DNA of 64,000 nucleotides from positions 1-64,000 of the forward strand of contig NZ_PGVG01000011.1 in the NCBI RefSeq assembly GCF_002795245.1. The letters are read 5' to 3'. A program made the position numbers and the translations under genes. Positions 52,438 through 62,215 of the stretch are shown here, in pieces. The notes beneath the pieces are model-generated. The model saw only the letters and a program-made list of their open reading frames with translations, was not told the origin of the DNA and did no database searches. The stretch comes from Bradyrhizobium forestalis (lineage in GTDB: Bacteria > Pseudomonadota > Alphaproteobacteria > Rhizobiales > Xanthobacteraceae). The stretch's first letter is position 1. Every line of letters begins with the position of its first letter.

Positions 52438-53205
52438 TTACGCTTCGGGGAAGCCCCGGAGCAAGTACGAGCGCACGGCTCCCAGCAGGCCGTTCAGGAT
52501 CAAGCCCAGCAGCGAGATCGTGATCAGCGGCACGAACATGTCCACGGCCTGGAAGGTTCGGGCCGCCGTCACGAGCGCGTGCCCCAATCCGTCCGTCGAC
52601 GTGATCATCTCGGCCAGAAACACCACGATGCAGGAAATGACAAGGCCGATCCGGCATCCAGTCAGGATCGACGGCATCGCGGCCGGCAGCACCACCTTGA
52701 AGAGGATTTCGTAGCGCGGCGTCCCCGCTGCCATGGCCGACCAGATCAGCTTCTGCTCGACGGTCGAGGCACCGTAATAGGTGGAGAGCAGAATGGGAAA
52801 GAGCGCGTCCGCGGCCACCAATGTGACCTTCGATCCGTGACCGAACCCGAGCAAAAGCAGGAGCGCCGGATAGAGTGCAACCTTGGGAAGTGGGGCCAAT
52901 ACCCGGACGATCGGCCGAACCACGGCATTGATCGCGGGACTGGCGGCAGCCGCGATACCGATGCTCACGCCAAGCACGACCGCAATAGCAAACCCGGCAA
53001 ACAGGCGGATCAATGTTGCCGCGATCTCCTGCTGGAACGTCAATGTCACGAGCTGCTGAAGCAGCCGGCTGAAGACGAAGCCCGGCGGCGGCAGCAAGAC
53101 CGCGGGCGCAAAGCCGAATGACACCAGGCCTTGCCACAAGGCGATGACCAGCACGATCGGCGCGATCCCAAGAACAAGGTTGGAGGGGAGCAGGCGCGAC
53201 ATCAT
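52438..53205 (-). CDS. ABC transporter permease (NitT/TauT type), first of a pair
   Basis: A 255-residue permease of the SsuC/NitT family with about six transmembrane helices. The EAA-type cytoplasmic loop lies near 'AAGTPRYEILFKVVLPAAMPSIL'. The start at 53205 overlaps the stop of the other permease gene by 4 bp. The paired unequal permeases suggest a heterodimer. Ligands of this family include sulfonates, pyrimidine precursors, aromatic acids and phthalate. Confidence 0.9.
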   Translation of the reverse strand: MMSRLLPSNLVLGIAPIVLVIALWQGLVSFGFAPAVLLPPPGFVFSRLLQQLVTLTFQQEIAATLIRLFAGFAIAVVLGVSIGIAAAASPAINAVVRPIVRVLAPLPKVALYPALLLLLGFGHGSKVTLVAADALFPILLSTYYGASTVEQKLIWSAMAAGTPRYEILFKVVLPAAMPSILTGCRIGLVISCIVVFLAEMITSTDGLGHALVTAARTFQAVDMFVPLITISLLGLILNGLLGAVRSYLLRGFPEA

Positions 53206-53990
53206 GAGAAGCTCAGCGGCATGTCGAACTGCGGCTCGGACCAACGCACGAGCCTGGCACGAACTCTTTCGAAAATCGCGTCGAGGCAAATTCCCATTGC
53301 CCCGACGATGATGATCATCGCAAAGACGGTGTCGTATTGGCCCATGTCGAGCGCATTGAACAGGATGTTGCCGGCGCCGGACTGACGGGCGATCATCTCA
53401 CTGGTGATCATCGTGATCAGCGCCAGCACCAATCCCGTGCGGCATCCGGTCAGGATTTCCGGCAGCGCCGCGGGCAGCACGATCCGCACCAGGCGCTGTG
53501 CGGGCGAAAGCCCCATCGCGGCACCCGACCACAGCATCTTCTCTTCGACGGCCTTGGCGCCCTCGAAGCTGTGGTAGATCACGGGGAGGCTGACGCCCAG
53601 GAAGATCACCAGCGTCTTGGTGACGTCGCCAACGCCCAGCCAAAGCATGATAATGGGCATCAAGGCGGCCTTCGGTACCGGATAAATCACCATCAGCAGG
53701 GGATTGAAGAAGGCCGCGATGGCCCGGCTGCGTCCCATCAACAGGCCCAGCGGAATCGAAACCAGCACCGCCACGCCGAACCCGATCGCCATGCGGCGAA
53801 GTGACGCGAGGATGTTGGTCAGGGATTCCTTGTCGCCGAGAATGTCCGGAATTGCCCGGACCGCCTCGACCGCCGTGGGGAAGCTGTCGTTCTTCAGCGC
53901 GAGCGAGGCAACCTGCCACACGGCCAGCAATCCGATGCAGGCCAGCACCGGAGCAGCCCGCCTGGTCAAGACAGCCGGCGACATCATCAT
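53202..53990 (-). CDS. ABC transporter permease (NitT/TauT type), second of a pair
   Basis: A 262-residue permease, homologous in fold to its neighbour (EAA loop 'AMGLSPAQRLVRIVLPAALPEIL'). About six transmembrane helices are visible. Three Met codons precede the first helix; 53990 is used. It overlaps both flanking genes by 4 bp. Confidence 0.9.
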   Translation of the reverse strand: MMMSPAVLTRRAAPVLACIGLLAVWQVASLALKNDSFPTAVEAVRAIPDILGDKESLTNILASLRRMAIGFGVAVLVSIPLGLLMGRSRAIAAFFNPLLMVIYPVPKAALMPIIMLWLGVGDVTKTLVIFLGVSLPVIYHSFEGAKAVEEKMLWSGAAMGLSPAQRLVRIVLPAALPEILTGCRTGLVLALITMITSEMIARQSGAGNILFNALDMGQYDTVFAMIIIVGAMGICLDAIFERVRARLVRWSEPQFDMPLSFS

Positions 53991-54832
53991 GTGGGCGCCC
54001 CGGCTTCGTCGCTCTCATCGAACATGCGCTCGATATCGACGACGTACTTCTGATACTGCGGATCGAGCAACAGCTCGTTGCGGCGGCGCGGCCGCGGCAG
54101 ATCGATGTCGATGACCTGCCGGATTCGCCCGGGTGATTTCGACATCATGACGACCTTATCCGAGAGGAAGACGGCCTCGTCGACCGAATGAGTGACAAAT
54201 AGCACCGTCTTGCGGTCGCGCTCCCAGATGTTCAGAAGATCGTTCTGCAGGCGGGTCCGGGTGTGCGCGTCGAGCGCACCGAACGGCTCGTCCATCAGCA
54301 GCACTTCAGGATGGTAAGCGAGCGTGCGCGCCAGCGCCACGCGTTGCTTCATGCCACCAGACAATTCCTTGGGGAAGAAGTTCTCAAAACCCTTGAGGCC
54401 GACCATCTCGATCAAGGCCCGGCTCTGCGCTTCGGCCTCGGCGGTGCGCACACCTTGCTGGCGGGGGCCATACATCACGTTCCCCAGCACGGTCTTCCAG
54501 GGAAACAGGGCAAACTCCTGGAACACCGGTCCGCGATCCGGCCCCGGCGCGGTGATCGCATGTCCCCTGATCTTCGCCATGCCGCTAGTCGGACTGACAA
54601 AACCGCCGACGATATAGAGCAGTGTCGACTTGCCGCAGCCGGACGGACCTAGGATAGAGACGAAGGCCCCCTCCTCGATCGTCAGCGAGATGTCCGAAAG
54701 CGCCAAATGATCTTTGCGCGCCGAGGTCTGAAAGACCTGCGAGACGTGGTTGATCTCGATGATTGCAGAAGCCGGCTCTTGTGATGTCACCGGACTCATC
54801 CATTCGCTCGGTCTCGCAGGCACCACCGTCAT
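53987..54832 (-). CDS. ABC transporter ATPase (NitT/TauT type)
   Basis: A 281-residue ATPase: Walker A 'GPSGCGKSTLLYIVGG', signature 'LSGGMKQRVALARTL', Walker B 'VLLMDEPFGALD' and the switch His in 'VLFVTHSVDEA'. These are typical of the SsuB/TauB class. The start is uncertain: 54832 is used (weak 'ggaag' upstream), 54799 is also possible, and an even longer frame to 54961 would run into the dehydratase gene. It forms one importer with the two permeases and the receptor at 56696. Confidence 0.9.
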   Translation of the reverse strand: MTVVPARPSEWMSPVTSQEPASAIIEINHVSQVFQTSARKDHLALSDISLTIEEGAFVSILGPSGCGKSTLLYIVGGFVSPTSGMAKIRGHAITAPGPDRGPVFQEFALFPWKTVLGNVMYGPRQQGVRTAEAEAQSRALIEMVGLKGFENFFPKELSGGMKQRVALARTLAYHPEVLLMDEPFGALDAHTRTRLQNDLLNIWERDRKTVLFVTHSVDEAVFLSDKVVMMSKSPGRIRQVIDIDLPRPRRRNELLLDPQYQKYVVDIERMFDESDEAGAPT

Positions 54833-54926
54833 CCCGTCTTCCGTCTCACTCGCACGAACGTTCAGCGGCACGAACTTAGCAAGAAGCCTGCCAGACAGGC
54901 GGTCGTTTTCGCACCCGTGCGGTGCG

Positions 54927-56621
54927 TCATTCGAACCACGGCCATTCTGCTGGGCCTTCATGCGTCACGGCGCCGCCCGGCGCCTGGCCGACCAGTCGCG
55001 CATATTTCGCGAGCGCGCCAGCACGGTGGCGCGGCGGGCGCGGCTTCCAATCGCGTCGCCGCGCGGAGAGCTCCTGCCCGTCGAGCAGGACATCCATCCG
55101 CCGGTTTGCGGCATCAATCCGGATCCTGTCACCGTCGCGAACAAGCGCCAGCGGACCGCCAACGAATGCCTCGGGGGCCACGTAGCCGATGCACATGCCG
55201 CGGGTCGCACCGGAGAACCGGCCATCGGTGATCAGAGCCACTTTTTCGCCCATGCCCTGCCCGTAGATCAGTGCGGTGACGCCGAGCATTTCGCGCATGC
55301 CGGGACCGCCGACCGGCCCTTCATTGCGGATCACGAGAACCTCGCCCGCTTTGTAGCTGCGATCACGAACCGCTGCGACGCAAGCTTCTTCATCCTCGAA
55401 AACGCGCGCAACGCCTTCGAAGAACTGGCTCTTCAGACCGGCGACCTTGATCACTGCACCATCGGGGCAGAGGTTGCCCTTCAGAACTGCCACGCCACCG
55501 TCAGGCATCATTGGCGCGCGGGCCGCGTGCACAACCTCGCCATCGGGCGCGTTGGCCCCACCATATTCTTCGGCAAGTGTGCGGCCGGTAACGGACAAGC
55601 AGCTGCCATCGATATGCCCGCCCTGGATCAGCTCACGGATCAAAACCGCCGCGCCGCCGATGTCGTAGACATCCTTTGCCGTGTATTTGCCACCGGGGCG
55701 CAGATTCCCGATCAGAGGTGTCCTGGCAAAGACCTCACCGACATCATCGATCGTGAATGCAATCCCGGCCTCGTTCGCAATCGCCGGCAGATGCAGCGCG
55801 GCGTTGGTCGAGCCGCCCGTTGCGGCAACGATTGCTGCGCCGTTCTCCAGGGATTTCCGCGTCACGATGTCGCGCGGCAGTGGCCCGCCGCGTTCCAGCA
55901 TCGCCATGATCAGCCGCCCGGCGCGTCGTGAGATCTGCGCGCGCTCGGAATAGACACCGGGCACCATCGAGACGTTGGGGATGGTCAGTCCCATCGCCTC
56001 CGAGACCATGCCCATGGTGTTCGCGGTGAATTGGCCGGCGCATGCGCCGATCGTCGGCAGACAAGCGCGCTCGATCCGCTCGAGCGTGGCATCGTCGATC
56101 TCGCCAGTCATGAAGCTGCCGACAGCCTCATAGGAGTCGAGCACCGTCAACGTTCGACCGTCCACGCGGCCCGGCAGCGAGCTGCCGCCATAGATGAAGA
56201 TGGACGGCACGTTGCAGCGAACCATGCCCATCATCACGCCGGGAAGGGTCTTGTCGCATCCGCCATATCCAATCAGCGCATCATAGGCCAGCCCATGGAC
56301 AACGGCTTCGATCGAATCGGCGATCAGCTCCCGCGAGAACAGGGAGAACTTCATCCCCTCATGATTCATGCTGATGCCGTCGGAAACCGAGACGGTCGAG
56401 AACTCACGCGGTGTGCCGCCGGCCTCCTCGATTCCGGTCTTGGCCGCAGCCACCTGGAAGTCGTGGGTCATGTTGCAGGGCGTCTGCTCGCCCTTCATGC
56501 TGACGATACCCACCATCGGCTTGGCAATCGCAACGTCATCGAGCCCCATGGCGCGCATGAATGCACGATGCGGGGCTCGGTCGAGCCCGTCTGTGGTGAC
56601 CCGTGATCGCAACTTCTTCAT
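54927..56621 (-). CDS. IlvD/Edd family dehydratase
   Basis: A 564-residue Fe-S dehydratase. Three cysteines that bind the cluster in this family are visible in '[10 protein letters not shown]', '[11 protein letters not shown]' and '[12 protein letters not shown]'. The C-terminal part has '[19 protein letters not shown]' and '[20 protein letters not shown]'. The group includes dihydroxyacid dehydratase, sugar-acid dehydratases and others. Its place among importer and oxidoreductase genes, rather than branched-chain biosynthesis genes, suggests a catabolic dihydroxy- or sugar-acid substrate. It is between the receptor gene and the ATPase gene in the same direction. Confidence 0.86.
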   Translation of the reverse strand: MKKLRSRVTTDGLDRAPHRAFMRAMGLDDVAIAKPMVGIVSMKGEQTPCNMTHDFQVAAAKTGIEEAGGTPREFSTVSVSDGISMNHEGMKFSLFSRELIADSIEAVVHGLAYDALIGYGGCDKTLPGVMMGMVRCNVPSIFIYGGSSLPGRVDGRTLTVLDSYEAVGSFMTGEIDDATLERIERACLPTIGACAGQFTANTMGMVSEAMGLTIPNVSMVPGVYSERAQISRRAGRLIMAMLERGGPLPRDIVTRKSLENGAAIVAATGGSTNAALHLPAIANEAGIAFTIDDVGEVFARTPLIGNLRPGGKYTAKDVYDIGGAAVLIRELIQGGHIDGSCLSVTGRTLAEEYGGANAPDGEVVHAARAPMMPDGGVAVLKGNLCPDGAVIKVAGLKSQFFEGVARVFEDEEACVAAVRDRSYKAGEVLVIRNEGPVGGPGMREMLGVTALIYGQGMGEKVALITDGRFSGATRGMCIGYVAPEAFVGGPLALVRDGDRIRIDAANRRMDVLLDGQELSARRRDWKPRPPRHRAGALAKYARLVGQAPGGAVTHEGPAEWPWFE

Positions 56622-56695
56622 ATGTGCATCTTCTTCATGCAGCGTCCCGGATGATCCGGAACGCCACGATCTTACGCTTGATAGTTCGCCCCCTT

Positions 56696-57679
56696 CTATT
56701 GCAGCGGAGCGACGATCGCCTGATGCTTGAACTGCGCGACATCCAACTTAGGCAGCATTCCTGTCTCTGCATAGATATCCAGCATCTTCTGGATCGCGGG
56801 GAAGTTTGGTGCTGCGCCTGGATCGCGACCGAAATCGTTGTCTTTGAGCAGATAGGTCTCGAGCACCGGAACGGGCGCCTTCAGCACTTCGGACACCACC
56901 TTCAAGGTTTCCTCGCGATTGGCCAGCGCCTTCTTCATGCCGGACGTGATGTCGCGGACATAGGCTTTGACCAGTTCCGGATTCTTGTCGACGAAATCGG
57001 CACGGCAGGCTTCCAAGATATGCACGATGTTCGGCATGGCCTGGGACAGCGAGAACAGCTTCCTTGTGCCGCCCTTCGCCTCCGCACGCGCGGCAAACGG
57101 CTGGTTCATGTTCACTGCATCGACGCGGCCTTGGCGCAGCGCATCCTCGGAAACGGCAAAACCGACCTCGACCAGCTTGATGTCCTTGGCCGGATCGACG
57201 CCGTTCTGCTTCAATAGCAGGTTGAACGGCCCCTGCGTGCCGCCACCGATCACGGAAATGCCGACCGTCTTGCCCTTGAGATCCGCGATCGTCTTGATGG
57301 GCGAGTCATCCTTAACGGCCCAGTAGACCGAGAAACCGCCGGGCTTCTCGAAAACGTGCTGCGCTACGATATAGGCCTTGAGATTGCCCCCGACGACACC
57401 GTTGGCAAGCGATAGCGGAGCCTGCGTCGCACAGTCCAACGCACCGGCCGCCAATGCCTGCGTCATCGGCGCGGTGCCCTGGAACTGGGTCCATTCGATG
57501 CTGTAGGTTTTTCCGATACTGGGAAATTCGGTCGGCCTGCGCATCATCCAATACTTGGATTCCTCGGCTGGGATCGTCCAGCCGACGCGGATCGTCTGCT
57601 GCCCCCAAGATGGGCTCGCCGACGCGCTCGCGGCTACTGCCGCCCCCAAAGCCAGGATCCACTTCGAAACGGTTCGCAT
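56696..57679 (-). CDS. ABC transporter substrate-binding protein (NitT/TauT type)
   Basis: A 327-residue periplasmic receptor with a signal peptide (core about 8-22, cleavage near 'SWGQQ'). SsuA/TauA-like features include '[17 protein letters not shown]' and '[20 protein letters not shown]'. It delivers the substrate to the permeases at 52438-53990. The start is set by the signal peptide; a longer frame from 57742 is less likely. It is divergent from the beta-hydroxyacid dehydrogenase gene. The ligand is unknown. Confidence 0.88.
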   Translation of the reverse strand: MRTVSKWILALGAAVAASASASPSWGQQTIRVGWTIPAEESKYWMMRRPTEFPSIGKTYSIEWTQFQGTAPMTQALAAGALDCATQAPLSLANGVVGGNLKAYIVAQHVFEKPGGFSVYWAVKDDSPIKTIADLKGKTVGISVIGGGTQGPFNLLLKQNGVDPAKDIKLVEVGFAVSEDALRQGRVDAVNMNQPFAARAEAKGGTRKLFSLSQAMPNIVHILEACRADFVDKNPELVKAYVRDITSGMKKALANREETLKVVSEVLKAPVPVLETYLLKDNDFGRDPGAAPNFPAIQKMLDIYAETGMLPKLDVAQFKHQAIVAPLQ

Positions 57680-57843
57680 CGTGCCACTCCGCTGCTCCGG
57701 CGCCGACCGGCGCCCCCAACCCGACCGCCTCAAATGTTTCATGGTTCAAACAATCAGGCAAGCCATGCGCGCCGGGCGGTTTCGCCGTCCGAAGCGCAAT
57801 GTATGGTAAAGCGGCGTCGCATTGCGACAGAAGGAGGCAACCT

Positions 57844-58752
57844 ATGGCTGATGAGAGCAAGGCAAACCCGCAAGGCACCGAGAAGCTCGGCTATCTCGGC
57901 CTTGGACTCATGGGAACGCCGATGACCCGACGCCTGCTCAAGGCCGGCTATCAAGTCGCAGTCTGGAACAGGTCGGAGGGCAAGGTGGCTCCGCTCGCCG
58001 AGGCTGGCGCCAAGCGTGCGGTCACGCCTCGTGATCTTCTCGTGAACTCCAATATCGTCTTCATGTGCGTGACGGATGCGGCGGCGGTCGAGGAGGTGAT
58101 CTTCGGGCCCGAAGGTCTGGCAGCGGCGCCTGGCGCAGGCAAGCTTGTGGTCGACTTCTCGTCGATACATCCCGACGCCGCGCGTGATCTCGCAACGCGA
58201 CTGAAAGACGCGAATGGTGCGGACTGGATCGACGCGCCGGTGTCCGGGGGCACGAAGGGCGCGGAAGAAGGCACGCTGGCGATCATGGCCGGCGGGGAAG
58301 CTGGCAACATCGAGAGAGTGCGGCCCTATGTGCTGGCCATGGCGCGCAGGTTCACTCACATGGGCCCGATTGGCGCTGGACAGACCACGAAACTCTGTAA
58401 CCAGGTGATCGTCGGATGCGCGATGGCCGTCCTCGCGGAGGCAACGCGCCTTGCCGCGAACGCCGGAATTGACGCCAACCGATTACCCGAAGCGCTCGCC
58501 GGCGGCTTCGCGGATTCAATCCCGCTACAGCTCTTCGTGCCGCGAATGGTCCAGGGCATTCACACCCCGCCGCTCGGCCACATCGCCACGATGCTCAAGG
58601 ACCTCGATACGGTCGTCGATGTCGCACAGGCGACGTCGACGCCGGTGCCGATGGCCTCGCTTGCCGGGCAACTCTTCAGGCTGGCCAAGGCCGCGCGCGG
58701 TGCGGAAGCAGATGCGCTGGAGATTTACAAGCTTTCAGCGGTCGAGCGCTAA
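57844..58752 (+). CDS. NAD(P)-dependent beta-hydroxyacid dehydrogenase (HIBADH-like)
   Basis: A 302-residue dehydrogenase of the 3-hydroxyisobutyrate/tartronate semialdehyde reductase family. 'LGYLGLGLMGTPMTRRL' opens the Rossmann fold, 'VDAPVSGG'-like 'IDAPVSGGTKGAEEGTLAIM' forms the substrate-binding strand and the catalytic Lys is in 'GQTTKLCNQV'. It acts on short hydroxyacids or semialdehydes. 'aaggagg' precedes the start. A short palindrome GTCGCA-T-TGCGAC (57816-57828) lies directly before it. It is the only plus-strand gene of the island and is divergent from the receptor gene. Confidence 0.9.
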   Translation: MADESKANPQGTEKLGYLGLGLMGTPMTRRLLKAGYQVAVWNRSEGKVAPLAEAGAKRAVTPRDLLVNSNIVFMCVTDAAAVEEVIFGPEGLAAAPGAGKLVVDFSSIHPDAARDLATRLKDANGADWIDAPVSGGTKGAEEGTLAIMAGGEAGNIERVRPYVLAMARRFTHMGPIGAGQTTKLCNQVIVGCAMAVLAEATRLAANAGIDANRLPEALAGGFADSIPLQLFVPRMVQGIHTPPLGHIATMLKDLDTVVDVAQATSTPVPMASLAGQLFRLAKAARGAEADALEIYKLSAVER

Positions 58753-58777
58753 GCCATCAAGCGCGACCTGAAGCGCG

Positions 58778-59341
58778 TTACGGCGTCTTCTTGCGCTCAT
58801 CGTCGGCCATGAAGCGGCCGAACGCCCCCCGCGCGAAGAGCAGCGGCTCCTTCGCATTGTAGGTGTAGGCCTCGACCGCGCCGAGAAAGATCACGTGGTC
58901 GCCGCCATAATAGCGATTCACGGAGCGGCACTGAAAGTTGGCGACGCTCTCGGCGAGCACTGGCGCATTGCCGAGGCCAGGTGTCCAGCCGACGCCCGAG
59001 AACTTGTCGTCCGACGGTTTTGCGAATTTGTTCGCAAGCGCCTGTTGCGAGGCGCCAAGAACGTTGACGCTGAAATGGCTGGCGTTCTGGAAGATGGTCA
59101 GGCTCGAGGAATAGACGACGAGGCTCCACAGAACCAGCGGTGGATTCAGCGAGACCGACGCGAAGGAGTTGCACGTCAGTCCGTAGGGCTTGCCGTCAGG
59201 CGCTGCCGCCGTGATGATCGTCACGCCCGTAGCATAGGTTCCGAGCGCGTTGCGAAAGTCGCGGGGATCAATCTGCGAGCTGTCGCTCGCGAACTCGTTG
59301 GCGGGATCGGGCGCGCGGAGCTGCTTCGGCAGATCATTCAT
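58778..59341 (-). CDS. Flavin reductase (two-component monooxygenase partner)
   Basis: A 187-residue flavin-reductase-like protein. The family core 'FRNALGTYATGVTIITAAAPDGKPYGLTCNSFASVSLNPPLVL' (about 29-71) is recognised by 'TYATGVTIIT', 'TCNSFASVS' and 'PPLVLWS'; 'HFSVNVLGASQ' and 'GDHVIFLGAVEA' follow. It would supply reduced FMN or FAD. It is 9 bp downstream of the acyl-CoA-dehydrogenase-fold monooxygenase gene, its likely partner. Confidence 0.9.
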   Translation of the reverse strand: MNDLPKQLRAPDPANEFASDSSQIDPRDFRNALGTYATGVTIITAAAPDGKPYGLTCNSFASVSLNPPLVLWSLVVYSSSLTIFQNASHFSVNVLGASQQALANKFAKPSDDKFSGVGWTPGLGNAPVLAESVANFQCRSVNRYYGGDHVIFLGAVEAYTYNAKEPLLFARGAFGRFMADDERKKTP

Positions 59342-59350
59342 CGGCCGACC

Positions 59351-60580
59351 TCACAGCGTGAGATTTTCGGACGGCAGGCCGAGCGCCACCCGTCCATAAT
59401 TGGTCCCGGCCGCATCGAAATTGAACGCGAGATGCGAGTTGATCGCGTGCGCGTCGCGGAACTGCCGCTGCAACACGCCGCTCGTGAACAGACCGCGCGC
59501 GCCGCTCGCGGCAAACAGCATCGAAACCGCGTCCGTGCACAAGTTCACTGAGAAAGATCCGTCGCGCCGATATCTGGTCTTGGTCGCCATATCAGGAATA
59601 CGGCCGAACCGTGCGTCCTCCATGGCATCGAGGCAGGCCGACCGCATGATCAGGCGTGCGGCATCGATCTTGGCCGAGGCCTCCGCGATCTTGATCTGCG
59701 TGCTTTGAAAATCGCTCAGCTTGGCGCGGTTGTAGGTCGAAATGCGATGACGCGCGACCTCCGTGTAATCGTCGAGGCACACCTGCGCATTCCCCAGCGC
59801 GACACCGGAGAGGACGTAAGGGAATAGCGAGAACACGGGGAGCGCATACAACGGATTTGGATTGACCTTGCTTCCGGGTGTCGGGCCACCTGAGAGGTCA
59901 CCGACGGCGACCGTCATATGGTCAGCCACGAAGGCATCCCTGACCTCCACGTCGCAAGATCCCGTCCCGCGCAGTCCGGCGACATTCCAGGTATCCAGTA
60001 CCGTGTAATCGCCTTTCGGCAGCAGAAAAATTCGATACTCGATGCCGTCCGCCTCGTCGTCGGAGTAGACCACGCTTGCAAGCATGTTCCATTCGCAGGA
60101 GGCAACGCCCGAGGAGAATGGCCAGCTGCCGTGCAGCTGATATCCACCCTTGACCCGCGTGGCGCGTCCGGCTGGAAAAATGAACGAGGATGCGATCAGC
60201 GCGTCCGGATCACGACCCCAGACCAGATCCTGCGCCCGTTGCTCGAACATGCCGAGCATCCAGTGATGGCTCGCCAGATTGGCGAGATTCCAGGCTACCG
60301 ACGCATCCGCCTGCCCGAGCAGCTCAGCGCAATCGACGAGGGCGACATAGTCGAGCTCGGCGCCGCCAACCCGAGCCGGTTGGAGCATCCTGAACAGGCC
60401 GGCGTCATGGAGATCCATCTCGGTTTCCGACGGGAGATGCCGCAACTCCTCCGTCCGCGCCGCCCGCTCGCGCAATCGCGGCACGAGGCCCCGGGCCTTC
60501 GCGATCATTGCCGCATAGGTGTCCTTGCCGGCTTCCGGCCCGGCGGACTGCCCCAAGCTCGGCTTTCGATCCGGCGCCAT
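59351..60580 (-). CDS. Flavin-dependent monooxygenase oxygenase component (acyl-CoA dehydrogenase fold)
   Basis: A 409-residue protein of the group D (HsaA / p-hydroxyphenylacetate hydroxylase C2) branch. 'AELLGQADASVAWNLANLASHHWMLGMF' (about 87-114) and the C-terminal 'FRDAHAINSHLAFNFDAAGTNYGRVALG' are typical of the oxygenases rather than true dehydrogenases. It probably hydroxylates an aromatic or heteroaromatic ring with reduced flavin from the neighbouring reductase. A dehydrogenase label would be the usual automated error. Confidence 0.84.
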   Translation of the reverse strand: MAPDRKPSLGQSAGPEAGKDTYAAMIAKARGLVPRLRERAARTEELRHLPSETEMDLHDAGLFRMLQPARVGGAELDYVALVDCAELLGQADASVAWNLANLASHHWMLGMFEQRAQDLVWGRDPDALIASSFIFPAGRATRVKGGYQLHGSWPFSSGVASCEWNMLASVVYSDDEADGIEYRIFLLPKGDYTVLDTWNVAGLRGTGSCDVEVRDAFVADHMTVAVGDLSGGPTPGSKVNPNPLYALPVFSLFPYVLSGVALGNAQVCLDDYTEVARHRISTYNRAKLSDFQSTQIKIAEASAKIDAARLIMRSACLDAMEDARFGRIPDMATKTRYRRDGSFSVNLCTDAVSMLFAASGARGLFTSGVLQRQFRDAHAINSHLAFNFDAAGTNYGRVALGLPSENLTL

Positions 60581-60707
60581 TCGTGTCCCTCGATTTCACA
60601 TATTTATGCGACCGTACCTTCACCAAATCAAGCCAATGCAGCCGGCATTGCGAAGCATCGATCCGCACGCGGCGCAATGCCTGGTGCCATGGGACCCGTC
60701 CTTGGGC

Positions 60708-61976
60708 TCACATCGGGGTCGAGGGTTTGCCGGAGCCAAAAGCACCTTTCTGGGTAAACTCTGTGATCCGACCTTCGTCGTAACCGAGGATACTGCGCAA
60801 CACGTCCTCGGTATGCTGGCCCAACAGGGGGGCCGCAACGGGATCAATCGCGCCTGTTAGGTTCATGGTAATCGGCGGTTCGATGTTGGGCACCCATTCC
60901 GCTGTAGGGTGCGGAATCCGGTTCAGGCGATGGCGCTCACGAGCCTCGGGCGCATTGAACCCCTCCTCGACCGTCCGGAGATAGCCGACCGGGATATTGG
61001 CCAGCTTCATCTTCGCCATCCAGTTCTCCAGCGTATCGCTTGCAAAGACCTCCGCAATGGCTGCCCGCAGGAGCTCCTTGTTCTCCGAACGGGCTTTGCG
61101 CGTCGCAAACTGCGGATCGGTGATGAGATCAGGCCGATTCAGCACCTCGACCACGAGCCGGCGGTAGAGCCGGTCGTTGGCGCAGGCCATGTAGAGCGGC
61201 CCGTCAGAGGCTTCGTAGACGCCGACGGTGGGAGACCCGCTGGGCGAATTGCCGAACCGGCCGGGGTTTTCGCCGTTGATGAGGTAGGCCATGCCGTAAA
61301 AGCCGGTCATCCCCATCGCGATGTCGAACAGGGCGACTTCGACATGTTGCCCGCGGCCGAGCCGGTCGCGCGCCAGCAGCGCCAGCAGAATGGCATTGCA
61401 GGCAGACATTCCCGTCGCCATGTCGACGATGGGCGGGCCGGTACGAACCGCCGGGCCGTCGGCAAATCCGTTGAGGGACATGAAGCCGCTTTCCGCCTGC
61501 GTGATGGGATCGAAGCCTGGCCGCGAGGCAAACGGTCCGGTACGTCCGTAGGCGGAGATCGAGCAATAGACCAGCCGCGGGTTGAGCGGCGCGACCGACT
61601 CATAGTCGAGCCCGAACTTCTTCATGACCCCGCTCGAAAAATTCTCCACGACCACATCTGCCTTGCGGATCAGATCCAGCGCGATTTCTCGAGCCTGCGG
61701 CACGGCGAGGTCGAGCGCAACGCCGCGCTTGTTGCGGTTCAGACTGAGATAGGCGGCGCTTTCGCCGCCAATCTCGGCGTGCTCATAGGCACGCGTGTCG
61801 TCGCCACCGTCGGGATTCTCGATCTTGATGACGTGCGCACCATAATCGGCGAGCGTCTGGGTGCACGCCGGGCCGGCGACCACGCGCGTGAAATCGACGA
61901 CCAGCAGACCATCGAGCGCACTCGGCCCTCCCGTTCCTCGCGACGAACGCACCGGCAATTGAGGCTTGGTGGGCAT
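60708..61976 (-). CDS. CaiB/BaiF class III CoA-transferase
   Basis: A 422-residue type III CoA-transferase. The conserved opening 'GLLVVDFTRVVAGPACTQTLADYGAHVIKIE' is recognised by 'DFTRVVAGP' and 'GAHVIKIE', and the acyl-accepting Asp is in 'PPIVDMATGM'. It moves CoA between carboxylates. It lies upstream of the monooxygenase pair in the same direction with a 127-bp gap, so it may activate the substrate or a product of the island (inference). Confidence 0.9.
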   Translation of the reverse strand: MPTKPQLPVRSSRGTGGPSALDGLLVVDFTRVVAGPACTQTLADYGAHVIKIENPDGGDDTRAYEHAEIGGESAAYLSLNRNKRGVALDLAVPQAREIALDLIRKADVVVENFSSGVMKKFGLDYESVAPLNPRLVYCSISAYGRTGPFASRPGFDPITQAESGFMSLNGFADGPAVRTGPPIVDMATGMSACNAILLALLARDRLGRGQHVEVALFDIAMGMTGFYGMAYLINGENPGRFGNSPSGSPTVGVYEASDGPLYMACANDRLYRRLVVEVLNRPDLITDPQFATRKARSENKELLRAAIAEVFASDTLENWMAKMKLANIPVGYLRTVEEGFNAPEARERHRLNRIPHPTAEWVPNIEPPITMNLTGAIDPVAAPLLGQHTEDVLRSILGYDEGRITEFTQKGAFGSGKPSTPM

Positions 61977-62089
61977 CGATAGCGCTCTCCCTTACATCGG
62001 CTTATGGCCGCCGAATTCCTTGCAGGAGCAAATTTAAAGCCCGGCGCCGCCGACTTCGCAAGTGCCTCGCCCGCATCGCTTCAATACGC

Positions 62090-62124
62090 AAAAAGGACCC
62101 GGCAGCCATCAGGCTGCCGGGTCC
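62090..62124 (-). terminator. Rho-independent terminator
   Basis: A perfect 13-bp stem (GGACCCGGCAGCC / GGCTGCCGGGTCC) with loop ATCA, flanked on the plus strand by AAAAA, which is U5 in the minus-strand transcript. It ends transcription leaving the truncated terminase locus and insulates the CoA-transferase gene. The rest of the 61977-62215 gap shows nothing else. Confidence 0.85.
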
Positions 62125-62215
62125 TCGGACATTCCAGGCATACGAGGTCACGCGACGTCTCGTGTTGGCTATTCTACCCTATGAAGGGCGCGTTCCGTGC
62201 GATGGGAAACCCTGC

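Noticed and set aside
52406..53137. N-terminal extension of the NicX-like gene to 592 residues
   Set aside because: The extra residues overlap the permease gene in another frame and lack similarity to NicX; the homology begins at 52405.
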